A stretch of DNA of 64,000 nt, taken from positions 25,824,001-25,888,000 of the forward strand of contig CP142460.1 in the NCBI GenBank assembly GCA_038049695.1, in the 5' to 3' direction. Of this stretch, positions 43,720 through 56,055 are shown one piece after another (the first letter of the stretch is position 1; each line of letters starts with the position of its first letter). Source of the DNA: Cinnamomum chago (taxonomy: Eukaryota > Streptophyta > Magnoliopsida > Laurales > Lauraceae). The position numbers and the translations under genes are program-made. The notes under the pieces are model-generated. The model searched no databases. It saw only the letters and a list, made by a program, of their open reading frames with translations, and was not told the DNA's origin.

Positions 43720-44755
43720 ATAAGAAATAAGGAAACGGCCCTTGGGAAAATCGAAAATCGGCACAAGCACTTGGCTCGAGGGTAAAGTGACTTGTAGGAA
43801 CTGACGGTTCGCAAATAGTTCTCTCGGTTAGAGAATTAGAAGCGAAAACATTGGATTTTCCAACACTTAGGCTTGCAAACGGCCCACCGGAGGTCCGGAA
43901 CGGGAACCGACCTCCGAAAAAATCGAAAACCAGCACGAGCACTTGGCTCGAGGATAGAGTGACTAATAGGAACTGACGGTTTGCAAATAGGACTCCTGGT
44001 TAGTGATTTACAAGCGAAAACATCGGATTTTTCAACACTTCAGCTCGAAAACAGCCTACCGGGGGTCCAGAACGGGAACCGGCCTCCGGAAAAATCGGAA
44101 ACCGGCACAAGCACTTGACTCGAGGATAGAGTGACTTGTAGGAATTGACGGTTCGCAAATAAGACTCCCGGTTAGTGATTTAGAAGCGAAAATATCGGAT
44201 TTTCCAACACTTAGGCTAAAAAATAGCCCGTTGGAGGTCCAGAACAGGAATCGGCCCCCGAAAAAATCGGAAACCGACACAAACACTATGCTCGAGGGTA
44301 GAGTAATTTGTAGGAACTAACGGTTCGCAAATAGGACTCCCAGTTAGAGATTTAGAAGAAAAAAGATAGGATTTTCCAACACTTAGGGTCGAAAACGGTC
44401 CGCCATGGGTCCGGAACGGGAAACGGCCTTCGGATAAAAATCGGAAACTGGCACGAGCACCTCGCTCAAGGCGAACTTAACTTGCAGGAATTGACGGCTC
44501 ATAAATCGGACTCCCGGTTAACGAATTAGACCTAAAAACGTTGGATTCTTAACACTTAGTTTCGAAATAGGCTGTCGGATGCCGAAAACGGGAAACGGCC
44601 ATCGGACAGCCCAGAAATCGACATGGGTACCTTGTTCAAGGCCAAAATAACTTGTATGAATTGACGGTTAGTGAATCGGATGTCCGGTTAATGAATTAAA
44701 CGCAAAAACCGCCTGATTCTCAACACGTAGGCTAGAAAACAGGCCGCCGAAAATT
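43720..44755. repeat. Tandem array of ~172-bp units in CACTA-like element 2
   Basis: Six diverged units sharing TGACTTGTAGGAACTGACGG, GACTCCCGGTTAGTGATTTA, AACACTTAGGCTCGAAAACG and CCGGAACGGGAACCGGCCTC. The AACTGACGG landmarks are near 43799, 43971, 44143, 44315, 44488 and 44657. The first 18 bases of the landmark also occur unchanged in the element 1 array. Confidence 0.9.
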
Positions 44756-45149
44756 TTAGAAAAAGATTTATTTATATACATGTTTATCTTTCATTTATAA
44801 TTTAATTCATTGAAAAGATTCTAATGTTATTTTTGTCATTGCAGATTGATGGACGCTTTACGGTCAGTTGCATACTTGTGGGGGTGTTTCATGCTCTTTA
44901 GATTATTTGTATATGTATATTGGACATTTATATGAGATTGTATCATTATTGATTGTAATATTTGTATAATGAGATGAATGATTTGATGAAAAATGGCTGT
45001 GGTTGTTTGTTTATTTAGCAACTTTTTTTTGCATGCATTTTTTATTTTGAATATAGGTACACGAACAGGTTTATTTTTTGATACAGGTGTACAAACGGGT
45101 TTATAAGAAAATTATATTGAAAAAAAGAATATAACATTTCAAAAAAAAA

Positions 45150-45744
45150 AAAAAACTTTTACCGACGTTTTTTACGTCGGGAAAAGTATCTTATTTTTCC
45201 TTTTTTATTTTTACCGACGAAAATAAAGCGTCGGCAAAATTATTTTATTTTTTAATTATTTTCATTTTTTCTTTTTACCGATGCACATAAAACGTTGGAA
45301 AAATTATTTTATTTTTTATTTATTTTTCTTTTTATTTTTGCCGATGAAAATAAAACGTCGGTAAAAGCTTTTGTATTTTGTATTTTTCTTTTTTTATTTT
45401 TGTCGACAAAAAGAGAACGTCGGTATAAGTATTTTATTTTTTATTTATTTTTCTTTTTCTTTTTGCGGATGAAAAAACAACGTCGGTAAAAGTTATATTA
45501 AGTATTTAAGAAAGTAAAATACATTTACCGACATTTTAAAAATGTCGGCAAAAGCTTAATAATCGTCGGTAAAAATCGTATTTTTGCAGACGAAAATAAA
45601 TTTCTTCTGTAAAATGTTTTGTCCACGAGTTTTTACCGACGTCTGGCTGACAAAAATGTTTTCGTTGGTAAAAGTGTTTACCGACGTTTTTTTAGCTTTT
45701 TGCGACGAAAAATTTCGTCGCTGAATATGCAAACTGCTGTAGTG
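45150..45744. repeat. Right subterminal array of CACTA-like element 2
   Basis: Repeated TTTTACCGACG and CGTCGGTAAAAG blocks separated by T-rich spacers, ending in GCGACGAAAAATTTCGTCGC and the terminal GTAGTG. Confidence 0.85.
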
Positions 45745-45748
45745 ATAC

Positions 45749-48574
45749 AAGTGGTCAACATCAACAATAAACTATTACAAAGATAAAGCTAAAAAAAAAT
45801 TCATTCAACAACATAAAAATAATAATAACAGCAATAATTACTAAAGAAGATATAGAAAAGAGAATTTTTTTAATATATATAATATTAATGATAAGAAATG
45901 CATTCAACTTTTTGTTACCCATTGATAATTTCAAAGCCCAATAAAACAAAGCCACCCCATTTGGACTTGTTTGTGCAACAAGAAGATTCTAGTTTATGCA
46001 GATTCTTATTTCCTCATGAGAATGGAATTTTGTATTTTCGTAGAAAATCAAAGTCCTCTCTATTAAGGGGGTGGCACCAAACAATCTGCAACGCGTAATA
46101 TATAATCATTCATTTTTTTCTTCTATGCAAGGAAAATACATCACACCAAACAACATACTATTGTTAACAAAGAAAATCATAAAAATGTGCAATCCTCTCG
46201 TTGCACAAATGCACCATTTTTTTATTTTCACATAGGCCAATGGTCTTCTCTAGCCCTTTGAAGTAGCACCAATACCATTTTAAAACTAATCAAACCATTT
46301 TTTAGCTCTAGATTTTTAAAACAATATATAAACATCTTAACTTTAAAAGCTATAAATTATGAGACTTTAAAACCACATGCTAGTGTTATTTGATCCTAGT
46401 AATAATTGGCCCACATTGGATCAATGTTTATATCTCTTAATTATGAGTCCATGTGGGCCCACATAAGTGTAATTTATGGTGGGCCAAACCTAGGGTCATA
46501 TGTCTATATAATCATATCAGGAAACGATGCCTATAGGATTCAACGAAAAAAACTTCAACTTTAAAACATTTTTATCACAAGCCCATCCATGAGGTGGTCT
46601 ACCAGAAGATCGGGTCTGATTTTTGTTCATATGTGACAATCTTTGAATAGAGTAGAGTTGTATTTGGAAACTAAAAGAAAATGATATTTTTAATGAAAAA
46701 TTTATCAGTATGAATTATAGAAAGGTGGGTCCCAAATATTAAAAATAAAAAGATGACAATCTTAAGAGGATGGAAGATAGATGGTGTTGAGAGAGAGAAT
46801 AACTATAGCAAAATAGAAAGATTTTAGGCGATATTGATTGAGAGACTTTATGAGATAGATGATATGGATAAAGAGACTTTGTTGGATAAAAAATTATGGC
46901 ATGTGATGACATGACACCTTAAAACACTCTATGTTTTTTCTTCATATTTACTTGAAAGGAGAATGATTGGATTGCTGAGGTGGCACCCTCACAGCCCACC
47001 TCTCCATTTGCTTTAATATATATATATATATAACTAGTGCAATAGGCCTGTGTTATTAAAAAATCATTAAAATTTCTAATTAGAAATATTTTTAAATATT
47101 TAAATAAATTATAAATGAATATTAATATATAATTCATAATAAAGATGGAAACTCATTAGAGAAAATTTAGGTAGCTGGAAATATTTAGGGAAAGATCAAG
47201 TAAATAGTAAAGATTTTTGGACCTTGATTTGATTATATTTGTGCTTATCCATAAATTGAGTGTCATTTCAGAATAAAATGTGAATTTTGAAATTAATTGG
47301 CTTCAACACTAGGCCCCACAGATTAATTAATCCTACCAAATGTCCAAACAAAAATAAAGAGAAAAATGTCCATAAGGGGCACCACAGATTAATCTTACTG
47401 AATATTGAAAAGAGAATAAAGAAAAAAAAGTAATAGAATACGGGCTATGAAAGTGGCCCCCGTTCTGGTATTAAAATAGCTCTTCGTGTGTTGGTATAAA
47501 AAAAAGTATAAAAAATTCGTGATAAAGATGGAGACTCATGAGAGAAAATTTATTTGGTTAAATTAGTAAATGTAAATGATTATATATTACGCGTGGATTT
47601 TGAAAGTAACTAGCTTCTACAATGGTCCCCACGGATTAACTATACCAAATACTGAAAGAAAAAAATAAAAAAAGTACCAAAATATTACCCCAAATTTCTA
47701 CAACTTGGATCTGACGAGAGGGTCCCACAAATTGATATGCAACAACATTTAATACATTTATGTTCACCAATCACTAAAATCACAGCCAAAGAACCTTTAT
47801 TCTTTTTTTTTTGTTAGTTTAATAATACGTGGGGCCCATTGGAGGTAATTAAAGAGAAGTTATTATTGTATGCTATATATTAGAAAATGGATAAGTATCT
47901 TATTTTAAGAATATCTTGAATTTGCATTGAAATATTTTAGGTGATGGAGTATTGGAGAATTTGAGTTGGTTTAGTGATATTAGATTAGAAGGGTAATTCT
48001 AGAACGTAGAAGAGCAAACAATTTGAGAGCATATTTGGATGGTCTAATAATCCATGCCTTTAGGACTATAAATATCACATGATAGCATAAAAAGGTAACT
48101 AAGGCCCCGTTTGGTTTTGCATCATAGATCCATAATAAATCACTGTTGCATCGTGTAAAAAATGGAATGCACCAAACATATATGATTTTGCCTATAGAGA
48201 AAAAGGAAGTTATCCAGAGTAGGAGATAAATGCCCAGCATAGCATGCCATGTGAGCCCCACTAAATGATTCAATGACAGGTGAAAGTTGTTCTTAGACGT
48301 TTCTGCAAAAAATTCTTTTCTTCCAGTTGGATGAAAGCGGAAGGAATGCTTGTATCAGCAATATGGCAGAGAAGATGCATGCAAGCCAAGAGAACTGCAT
48401 ACTTACGCCACATGTGCAAACGTGGACAATAAAGTTCACTCACTGGGTCCATTTTTGGAGGTGGCCCACTTTAGAAATAAGCTGATCAGCTCGACCAGGC
48501 AAAGCCACGTGGGTACCAAAAGTATGGGCGTAAAATTGTTAGATTGTATGGACTCAACCCATCAGATGATGTAA
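45749..48574. other. Interval with no gene seen
   Basis: AT-rich DNA. Near 46964-47040 the order GAGGTGGCACCCTCACAGCC, CTCTCCATTTGCTTTAATAT and AACTAGTGCAATAGGC repeats that seen near 33815-33885. GGCCCCGTTTGG at 48104 looks like a transposon end without a visible partner. Confidence 0.45.
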
Positions 48575-50210
48575 TGAATTGATTAATTTCTTTATTTATC
48601 AATAAAATCATACTTTCCTTTCATGAGATGAATGATGTTTTATTACTTTATGCACATAGCCATTACATATGATATGATGGTTCATGAGATGAACTGGGTC
48701 TCATTAGTATATTAGATGTGATATATGTGTATGAATGAGATCCACATACAGAAGATTTATGTCACAAGTCTTATAATTAAATATCTTCACAACCGGTGAT
48801 GAGATTGAGCATCTCATTTGATAAGGTTTCAGTACTTTGATCACTATGAGATAGTGTGATTTGTCTCGATCATCAGAATGAAAGATTCTGGATCATTGTG
48901 CTGGTACATTAATGTATTAAATGACCATGAGAAGCACCTTATGAAACACTGTCTTTACTTTAAGGTTTGCTTTCATAATTCCCTAGCAACAAGCTCATAA
49001 TCCTGAGACATTAATGAACCCAAGTTTCTGTCTATTCATTTGCTTTGAGTCACCAATGAGTGATGCCAATTGTAGGTCAACACCTCGGTGTCTTGGGTAC
49101 GTGGTAGTAGGACTGTGAGAACATTCAATGGTCAAGATTGAATCTATTTATATTATCACATTGTGCCAATTAATGAATTTATCATTAGTAAGTGCGCACC
49201 CATCTCAATTAAGAATCAATTGGATGGTACCGATGATTACTAGAATTAATTGGGTCTCAAGGATAATAAGATATGGATCCAATTTTGGTGGACATGACCA
49301 ATTGATCCATGGATATTAATAGAGGGGCCTACTTGTGGTCATAAGGAAGTTTAGGGTCTTCTTTGTAATTTATTCCTAAGACTGGAGTGCAATTGCATTT
49401 ATATAGTGGAGTTATTTGCAATTAACTGAGGGTCCGGATTGCACATGAGATGTGGGGTCGCGGTGTCCCAGTTGGAACCAGCTTTCTATGAAATCCCTAG
49501 TGGTCCCCACGCTAGCCCAAGTTATTAGGTAGTTACAAATCCTATTTGAACTCTAAAATAAAGAAATTAGAAAGTTACTATTTCTATTTGAAGTGAGACT
49601 TCTAATAGTGGTAATAGTAAGTTACTAATTGTTGTAGAAGTTAGACTTCTAAAATAATTTGAAAGGAGAAAGTTACTAATTCTTAATGGAAGTAGGACTT
49701 CTATTCTCTATTAAAAAAGAGGTTACAAGGCTATAAAAAAGGGAATACCCCTTGGACGTCCTCCATTTGGAATCCACGCCCAGCCTAGTGCAAGTGTTGC
49801 ACGCCCATTCTTCTCCATCCGCTTCTAGTTTATCTTCCGGATTATTTAGAGCGTCTAGTTGTTTTCTTTAGGAGATCTCACCCATCTCCTTTAGAGAAGA
49901 GATCTGACACAAGTCATAGCGTGGATCGCTACAAGAAGAGTTTCTTGTTTAACCTAATTATCTTCTTCTCCATTAAAGCACTATCGGGCTCCAAAGATAT
50001 AACCTACTTCCTTGTATATTGTAGAATTTTGGTTGCTTGATTGTTGCTGGTTTCTATCTTCTAGATATGGTTTATTGCTGTACAGGGTTGATGAGATTGA
50101 GGGATTGCATCCTGAATGTAGTTTATGGCCTTATGAGTACTTGATTTCTGAGTCAAGTGGGTCAAAGGTTTTGAAAACCTATCCATAAAGCCCACCTACT
50201 TCCAACAAGA
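48575..50210 (+). other. LTR-like non-coding segment
   Basis: AT-rich sequence with short repeats of TCATGAGATGAA and a TATA-like CTATAAAAAAGG at 49731 followed by transcript-like sequence. The style suggests a retrotransposon LTR, but no second copy, PBS or coding domain is present. Confidence 0.3.
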
Positions 50211-50503
50211 TATTGACTGATCCATTGGGAAAGTCCCACGTCCCAAATCTCCCAAATAATGGATTTGAAAGGGCTTCATGTACCTGTTTCGACTTTCCAA
50301 ATTTTAGGAGATAGGATAAAGATGAAGTGTAAGTAAGATATGATTAGAAACTATATCATGTGTTATAAGGATGTAAAAAAATTATTTAAGAGAAATTACA
50401 TGAGACGTGATAAAAAAGCGATGGGTGTGCCACATGTCACCACGAAAGCCAAGAGAAAGCGCCACATGTCTCTCTCTTGCGAAAAGGGCATTGCTTTAAT
50501 GTA

Positions 50504-50540
<37 letters not shown>

Positions 50541-51383
50541 GTTGCGGGGTGGAATTTTCATTAACTTTTTTTTTCTAATTGGTATATGCCTTGTAATATT
50601 GTTGATTTGGGATTTTGAAGCTTGTTGGAAACTGGGTTTTTCCCATGGCTCCATTGTACTAGCTGTTTTGCTTTTCAAGGGTATGGTGGTTTGATTTGGG
50701 TCTAGATGAACTGCTGTTAATAGGTAGCTGGAATTTGAATTTTTTGCCGTCCTTGTTGTTGTTGATTCAAACGTCTTTGAAATGTGGACTATCATCCAGT
50801 GTCTGTGTAACACTGTTTCGATATGTTTTAATCTTTTTCCTCTTATCAGAGTTAAAAAGAAAAAAAATTGAAAAAGGAGGCAATTAAACAAAACTCACTC
50901 AAACAAAACTCCATTGCCTGCCACTCCTCCCTCCGCCCGACTCCAGCTTGAATGCAACCCCACATGGGATCTCTTTGTCTTCATCAAACAGAATATGCAG
51001 CAAGACATCACTTTTGAGAATCCATTACAACAAAGTCTGGTCAGGAGATAGTGGGTACAGGGTATGCCTCCGGTCTCTTGCTGTATGGCAATTAGACCTC
51101 TACGGGCACAAAGCCGTGCTATGCACGGATTAAGTTTAATGAAAAATTAAATACTAAATTAAATTTTTTAACAAAATTACATAAATATATGAAAATAGCA
51201 ACCCCAAATCTGACAACCAACCACTTGTTTTTCCTCTTCTTTAAATCTCCAAAACCTGAATTTTCATCTATATATAGATGAATACATCTGATCATGAATC
51301 AATTGGTGGGCCAACCACAAACGATATAAACGAGGTCAAGATGAATGTTAAAGTGGGACTAGCAGCAATTAATGCATATTAAA
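50211..51383. other. Interval with no gene seen
   Basis: Contains a TA microsatellite at about 50507-50535. GCCGTGCTATGCACGG (51113-51128) is a small hairpin-forming repeat. No coding signal. Confidence 0.5.
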
Positions 51384-51882
51384 TTCCTAATTGAGAATGG
51401 TCACCTAACACATTTTTGGACTGATCCTTGGCTCAATGGTGGCTGATTAAAGGACTGCTATGGTACTCGACCAATTTATGCTATGGGACTGAGTAATGAC
51501 ATCAAGGTCAGTTGCTTTATTCAGAATGAAGGTTGGAATTTTCCTACCCCAATTTCAAATAACATGATGGATATTTTTCAAACAATATCTAATGAAATCC
51601 AACCATGGGTTAATTTTGATGATGAGATTGTGTGGACTCTTGAAGATCATGGGAAATTTACTGTATAATCTTCTTACAATTTTATATGTAATTTCCCTAG
51701 TCAGCAACTTGAGTGGCCTGCTGCAATTTGGTTTAAAGGCTGTATAAAAAAACATTTAGTTTGTGCGTGGATGGTTCTACGAAACAGACTCAAAACGAAG
51801 GACTTTCTTCTTCAAAGGAATGTTGATTGTGACTCATATTGTGTACTATGTGACTGCACATGGGAGACAACTTCTCATCTCA
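51384..51882 (+). pseudogene. L1 ORF2 C-terminal part, zf-RVT domain (left piece)
   Basis: The plus strand reads FLIENGHLTHFWTDPWLNGG, then MGLSNDIKVSCFIQNEGWNF, VWTLEDHGKFTV, stop, SSYNFI, IWFKGCIKKHLVCAWMVLRN, RLKTKDFLLQRNVDCDSYCV and LCDCTWETTSHL. This is the region after reverse transcriptase of plant L1 elements, including the zinc-binding zf-RVT domain. The element is 5' truncated near 51384. The frame is cut inside the domain by an LTR insertion and continues at 61091 without loss. Confidence 0.88.
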
Positions 51883-52569
51883 TGTTACACCTCGACCCAA
51901 ATTAATCGTGATTAATGCTAATTAAGCATGAGTAATGGTATTAATGAAGGTTAATGACCAAACAGAGAGAAATTAGTCTCAAATGATGCATTAAGCATAA
52001 TGGAATGGATTTGAATGGAATTGAATTGGTTAAGATGAGTTTAGATTCAAACAAGGTAGGCTAAGAACTTTTTCGTAAATACGGGTTTTCAAGTATTTCA
52101 TCAAATACAGGAATTCTTGATACCAACGTGTGTACCTCGAATAGTACGTTAACTTTCATAATAGACGCGACTCCATTTGACCTCAAATGGATCAAATGAG
52201 GTTTTATTTGACTCAAAATGTAACAAGACTTAATAAAAGGGGGTTTTGGTGGGAGTGAGCCTTATATTAGAATGAGATGAGGAGTGAGCTCATTTCCACC
52301 TCAAGAAAAACCCTAGAGTCATTTTCCTCTTCTCTCTTCTCTTCCATTTTCTTTATTAAGAGTGAGATTAGGAGAGGTTCAAGTGGTTTTGAGTGGGAGG
52401 CCTCATCTTCATCTTCTTCCTCAAGCCATTTCCTCTATTTTTGAAGAGATAGAGCTTGAAAAAGAACTCAAAATCTCTTTGCTTGGAGCCAAGTAAGTAG
52501 TTGGTCTTATCTTAGGATTTCCAAGTTCTATTAAGTAGATGGAGGTAATGTGTAGCACAAATAGCTTAT

Positions 52570-53210
52570 TGATCTGTCATGGAAATCAATCAAATTACCA
52601 AACTAAACTACTAGTATAGTAGTAAAGTAAGGGTCGAACCCACAAAGATTGCTATTTGTTTAAAAACCAAGGTTGAATTTAATTTTAATTCCAAAAAGAG
52701 TGATTGATTGTTGAATTTTCTAAAATAACTAAGAACTAAAATTAAAGCAGCATTATAATTAAATTAAACGATGAACAAGTTTAGAAAAGGAATTCCTAGG
52801 GTTGTCGAATTCACCACTAATCTTGCAACTATCTTCAATTGTATTAATTTCCAGTTATTATATTAGGATGTAAAGATGTATTTTAGCTACAAGCCAAAAT
52901 ACAATCACCAAGAAAATCACGCACCAAAACCCCAAGTACGAATTATCTTTGGATAATACGAACCGTCTATGTTACTTCTACTGTCATAGACACGACTCGT
53001 TTTCCTAAGCTATAACTTGTCCTACAGTTTTGGTGTATGTATAAGAATCACCATTGTATAACCACATATGCAAAATCACAGAAATTGAACATGTGAAAAG
53101 AAAATAAAACCATTAATTGCAATAAATCTCAATGTTATACAATCAACATCCCAATGTAATTATTCCAAAAATTAAATAAAAAAAAAGTAGAGTTACTTGA
53201 CTAGGGTTTC
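52570..53210 (-). repeat. Athila LTR copy 1, truncated
   Basis: Matches the first 640 bp of the other copies up to TTGACTAGGGTTTCATC, then passes straight into the protease frame, so a deletion removed the rest of the LTR, the PPT and all of pol. Confidence 0.88.
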
Positions 53211-54485
53211 ATCATTCCCACTAATATTGCCCGCTACATAGTCTATAGAAGGAGAACAATCAAGCAATGAATTGACTTCCTCAATAGAACCATCAATATA
53301 AAAAATATCACTATCAAAGAAAGTCAAACATCTCTCCAAAGGATCCTCAATCAAGATTTGAGGGAGAGATTCCTCAACTATCCCATCTATCATATCCATC
53401 GAAAAACAATCCTCCTCATGTGGAGGTTGTTGTGACGCATTGAAAACATTAAGCCTCACTGTCATATTTCCAAAAGAAATATCCATCACTCCGGTTCGAC
53501 AATTAATACATGCATGAGCAGTAGCTAAGAAGGGTCGACCTAAGATGACGGGAATTTGACGCTTAGGGTCATGAATGGGCTCCATGTCTAAAACCAAAAA
53601 ATCAACTGGAAAGTAGAACTTGTCTACTTTCACCAAAACATCCTCAATGATCCCACGAGGTATCTTGACGAATCCGTCAGCTAACTGCAAAGACACCGTC
53701 GTAGGCTTCAACTCACCTAACCCAAATTGCTTATAGACAGAGTATGACAATAAATTGACACTTTCCCCCAAGTCAAGGAGCGCCCTCTCAATGGTGTGAT
53801 TACCAATGACACAAGAAACTGTGGGGGCTCCAGGATCTTTGAACTTAGGTGCAGTTTGGTGCTGGAGAGTCGAGCTCACTTGCTCTGTCAGAAAGACCTT
53901 CTTTGACACATGAGTTTTAGTTTTACGCTTTTGAGTGCAAAGGTCTTTCAAGAATTTGGCATAGGAAGGGATTTGCTTGACTGCATCAAGAAGTGGCAAG
54001 TTAATCTTAACTTGCTTAAAAATCTCAAGCATCTCCTCCATATTTGCACTCTTTTTCCCAAAAGGAGAAGGGTCGGCTAAGTAAGAAAGGTAAGGGGCCT
54101 TGGGCACACAGGGTGCCACAGGAACACTCAAAGGATCACATGGGGATGAAGAATCCCCTTGCTGCAAATTTTCATTCACCGCTTTGCCTTTTCCAGAAGA
54201 ACTCGTCAACTCACTCTCAGCCTTATACTCAACTTTGTTGTCTACCTCTCTCCCACTCCTAAGGGTAGTTATGGCCTTAGCTTGCTCATGAAATTGTTCA
54301 TTGGAGTTAGAAAACTCTACCCCATATTGGCCTTTAGGGTTGTTCACCGGCTGACTTGGTAAACGCCCCTCATCTCTTCTACCCACAGCTTGTGCTAGTT
54401 GTCCCATTTGGGATTCTAGCTTTGAGATGGACTGAGTGTGTGAGTGGAGCAATTGAGTGTTGGACTGATGATTTGACTCTAAAGC
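53193..54485 (-). pseudogene. Athila aspartic protease and end of gag
   Basis: An open frame of 419 codons from Met 54452 (in phase with gag sequence to 54485). The first 200 residues are gag tail (AITTLRSGREVDNKV, MEEMLEIFKQVKINLPLLDA). Then the retropepsin: ALLDLGESVNLLSYSVYKQF, LGELKPTTVSLQLADGFVKI, PRGIIEDVLVKVDKFYFPVD and IPVILGRPFLATAHACINC. Athila and Tat proteases normally have DLGAS; here it is DLGES (Glu at residue 230, codon 53765-53763), which probably inactivates the enzyme. The last residues are read from the truncated LTR. Retropepsin would cleave the element polyprotein. Confidence 0.9.
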
Positions 54486-55789
54486 TTACAAAGCACTCAA
54501 CAATTTATCCTCAAAAGCTGAGTTTCTAGGAGGAGGTGGTGGTTGTTGATATTGTTGAGGAGGAGGACGGTAGGATGATGACAGAAAAGAGTTAGGCACA
54601 CTTGGCCTAGAATTTTGTGTGAATGGAGGATTTGGGGCTTGAGGCCTCCAAGAAAAATTTGGATGGTTTCTCCATCCCGGGTTGTAATGGAGAGAATATG
54701 GATCATTACCCGGTTTGGAAAAACCTTGAAGAGCATTAACTTGCTCTTGCACAAACTCTGGATATTACGGGGCTAAGGGACAGTCTGTCACATAATGGGT
54801 TGGGCATGAACATAAAGCACACACCTCTTAAGTGACAGGAGCAGAAGTGGAAACTTGTCCCATAGCCAAGACTTGGTCTAGTTTCCTAGACAATGCTGCA
54901 ACTTGCTCTTGGACATCCACAGATTGTCCAACTTCATAAATGCCACCTCTCTTAGGGACGCTAGAAGAGGCGGGTGGAGCTCTCCGACTTGATGAGGCAT
55001 GGTGTTGGGAATTCTCACTAAAGCTCTCAAAAAGATCCCATGCCTCATCCTGATTCTTGTTGAGGAAAGTCCCTCCACAAGCAGAGTCAATCATTTGACG
55101 GTTCTGTTCAATGATACCGTCATAGAAACTCTGTACCAACTGCCAACGCATGATATCATGATGGGGACACTTCCTATGAAGGTCCAAAAATCTCTCCCAA
55201 GCTTCATGAAAAGACTCGCCATCGAGTTGAGTAAAATTTGTGATGGCTCTTCTCATATCATTGGTTGTGCCTATAGGAAAGTATTTTTTTAAAAACTCCT
55301 ATTGAAGTTGAGCCTAAGTTGTTATAGAATTTGTAGGCAAAGAACCGAGCCAATGTTTGGCTCTATCCTTTAACGAAAAAGGGAACCACCTTAACTTAAG
55401 AGCATTCTCACTCAGATTTTGCACATTGACAGTGGTGCATAGTTCCAAAACTAATTCAAATGTTGATATGGGTCCTCATTTGATTTCCCATAAAAAGATG
55501 GTAACATCTGAATGGTTTGGGGTCTAATTTCATAATGCCCAGTTACAGCAGGCATTTGAATACATGAAGGATTGGTATATGTTGTAGGAACAAAATGAGT
55601 CTTAAGAGGCCGTGGTTGTTGTTGTCCACCATTATTAGCCATGTCTACAAAAATAAGATCTCCTAAAACTCTAGACTTAATGGACAAACCACGAAAAGCT
55701 CTCAATGTTCTTTCTAGCTCAAGGTCTAATTTTTCTAAGTCTGGGTTGCACGAACGGCGACCAAACATAAAACAAATGAACCTATCCAA
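54486..55789 (-). pseudogene. Athila gag, several stops and a frameshift
   Basis: The N-terminus (from MANNGGQQQPRPLKTHFVPT) lies in the frame ending at 55451 with a TAG after DPYQHLN. A shifted frame continues FPFSLKDRAKHWLGSLPTNS, two TAG stops, then MRRAITNFTQLDGESFHEAW, ERFLDLHRKCPHHDI and SACGGTFLNKNQDEAWDLFE. A zinc knuckle CALCSCPTHYVTDC (CX2CX4HX4C) sits near 54782-54824. A Pro/Gln-rich stretch follows, and a TAA near 54486 separates it from the protease frame. The order and motifs are those of Athila gag. Confidence 0.88.
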
Positions 55790-56032
55790 TCAAGTATACC
55801 AATTGTAGCAAAAATAAAATGCAAAGAGAAAGGAAAAATTTCACCGTGATCAGTTGCAAAGAAGGTAGAATTTTTCTTTTGTTTTTTGTTTTTACCAATG
55901 TTTGCTCCAATCGACTCTGCTTCTCTTTAACTTTTTATAATTGCTGCACACCAAAAACAAAGAAAAAGAATAATGGCAGAAAAAAAAGAATTAAAATAAA
56001 AATCAACTAAAGGCTTTTTAACAATTAAACAA

Positions 56033-56055
56033 TCCCCGGCAACGGTGTCAAAAAT
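56033..56055 (-). promoter_or_regulatory. Athila primer-binding site
   Basis: On the minus strand next to LTR copy 2 the sequence reads TTTTTGACACCGTTGCCGGG; GACACCGTTGCCGGGGA resembles the tRNA-Asp-type site used by Athila elements. Confidence 0.8.

Larger units (their letters stand above)
34017..45744 (+). mobile_element. CACTA-like element 2 (11.7 kb) carrying host-type gene sequence
   Basis: The left end CACTACAAAAAATTGCACTT and the right end (inverse CACTACAGCAGTTTGCATAT) are related terminal inverted repeats. Arrays of TTTACCGACG/CGTCGGTAAA lie inside both. The tetranucleotide ATAC flanks both sides (34013-34016 and 45745-45748); CACTA elements normally duplicate 3 bp, and the adjacent trimers (TAC, ATA) do not match, so the call rests mainly on the ends and subterminal repeats. 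The interior holds MITEs, a CT-rich leader, an intact small ORF, ERD6-like exons, a hAT-like element and a tandem array related to that of element 1. No transposase was recognised. Confidence 0.7.

Noticed and set aside
51113..51128. GCCGTGCTATGCACGG as a Helitron 3' hairpin
   Set aside because: No CTRR terminus follows at the expected distance and no 5' TC end was found.
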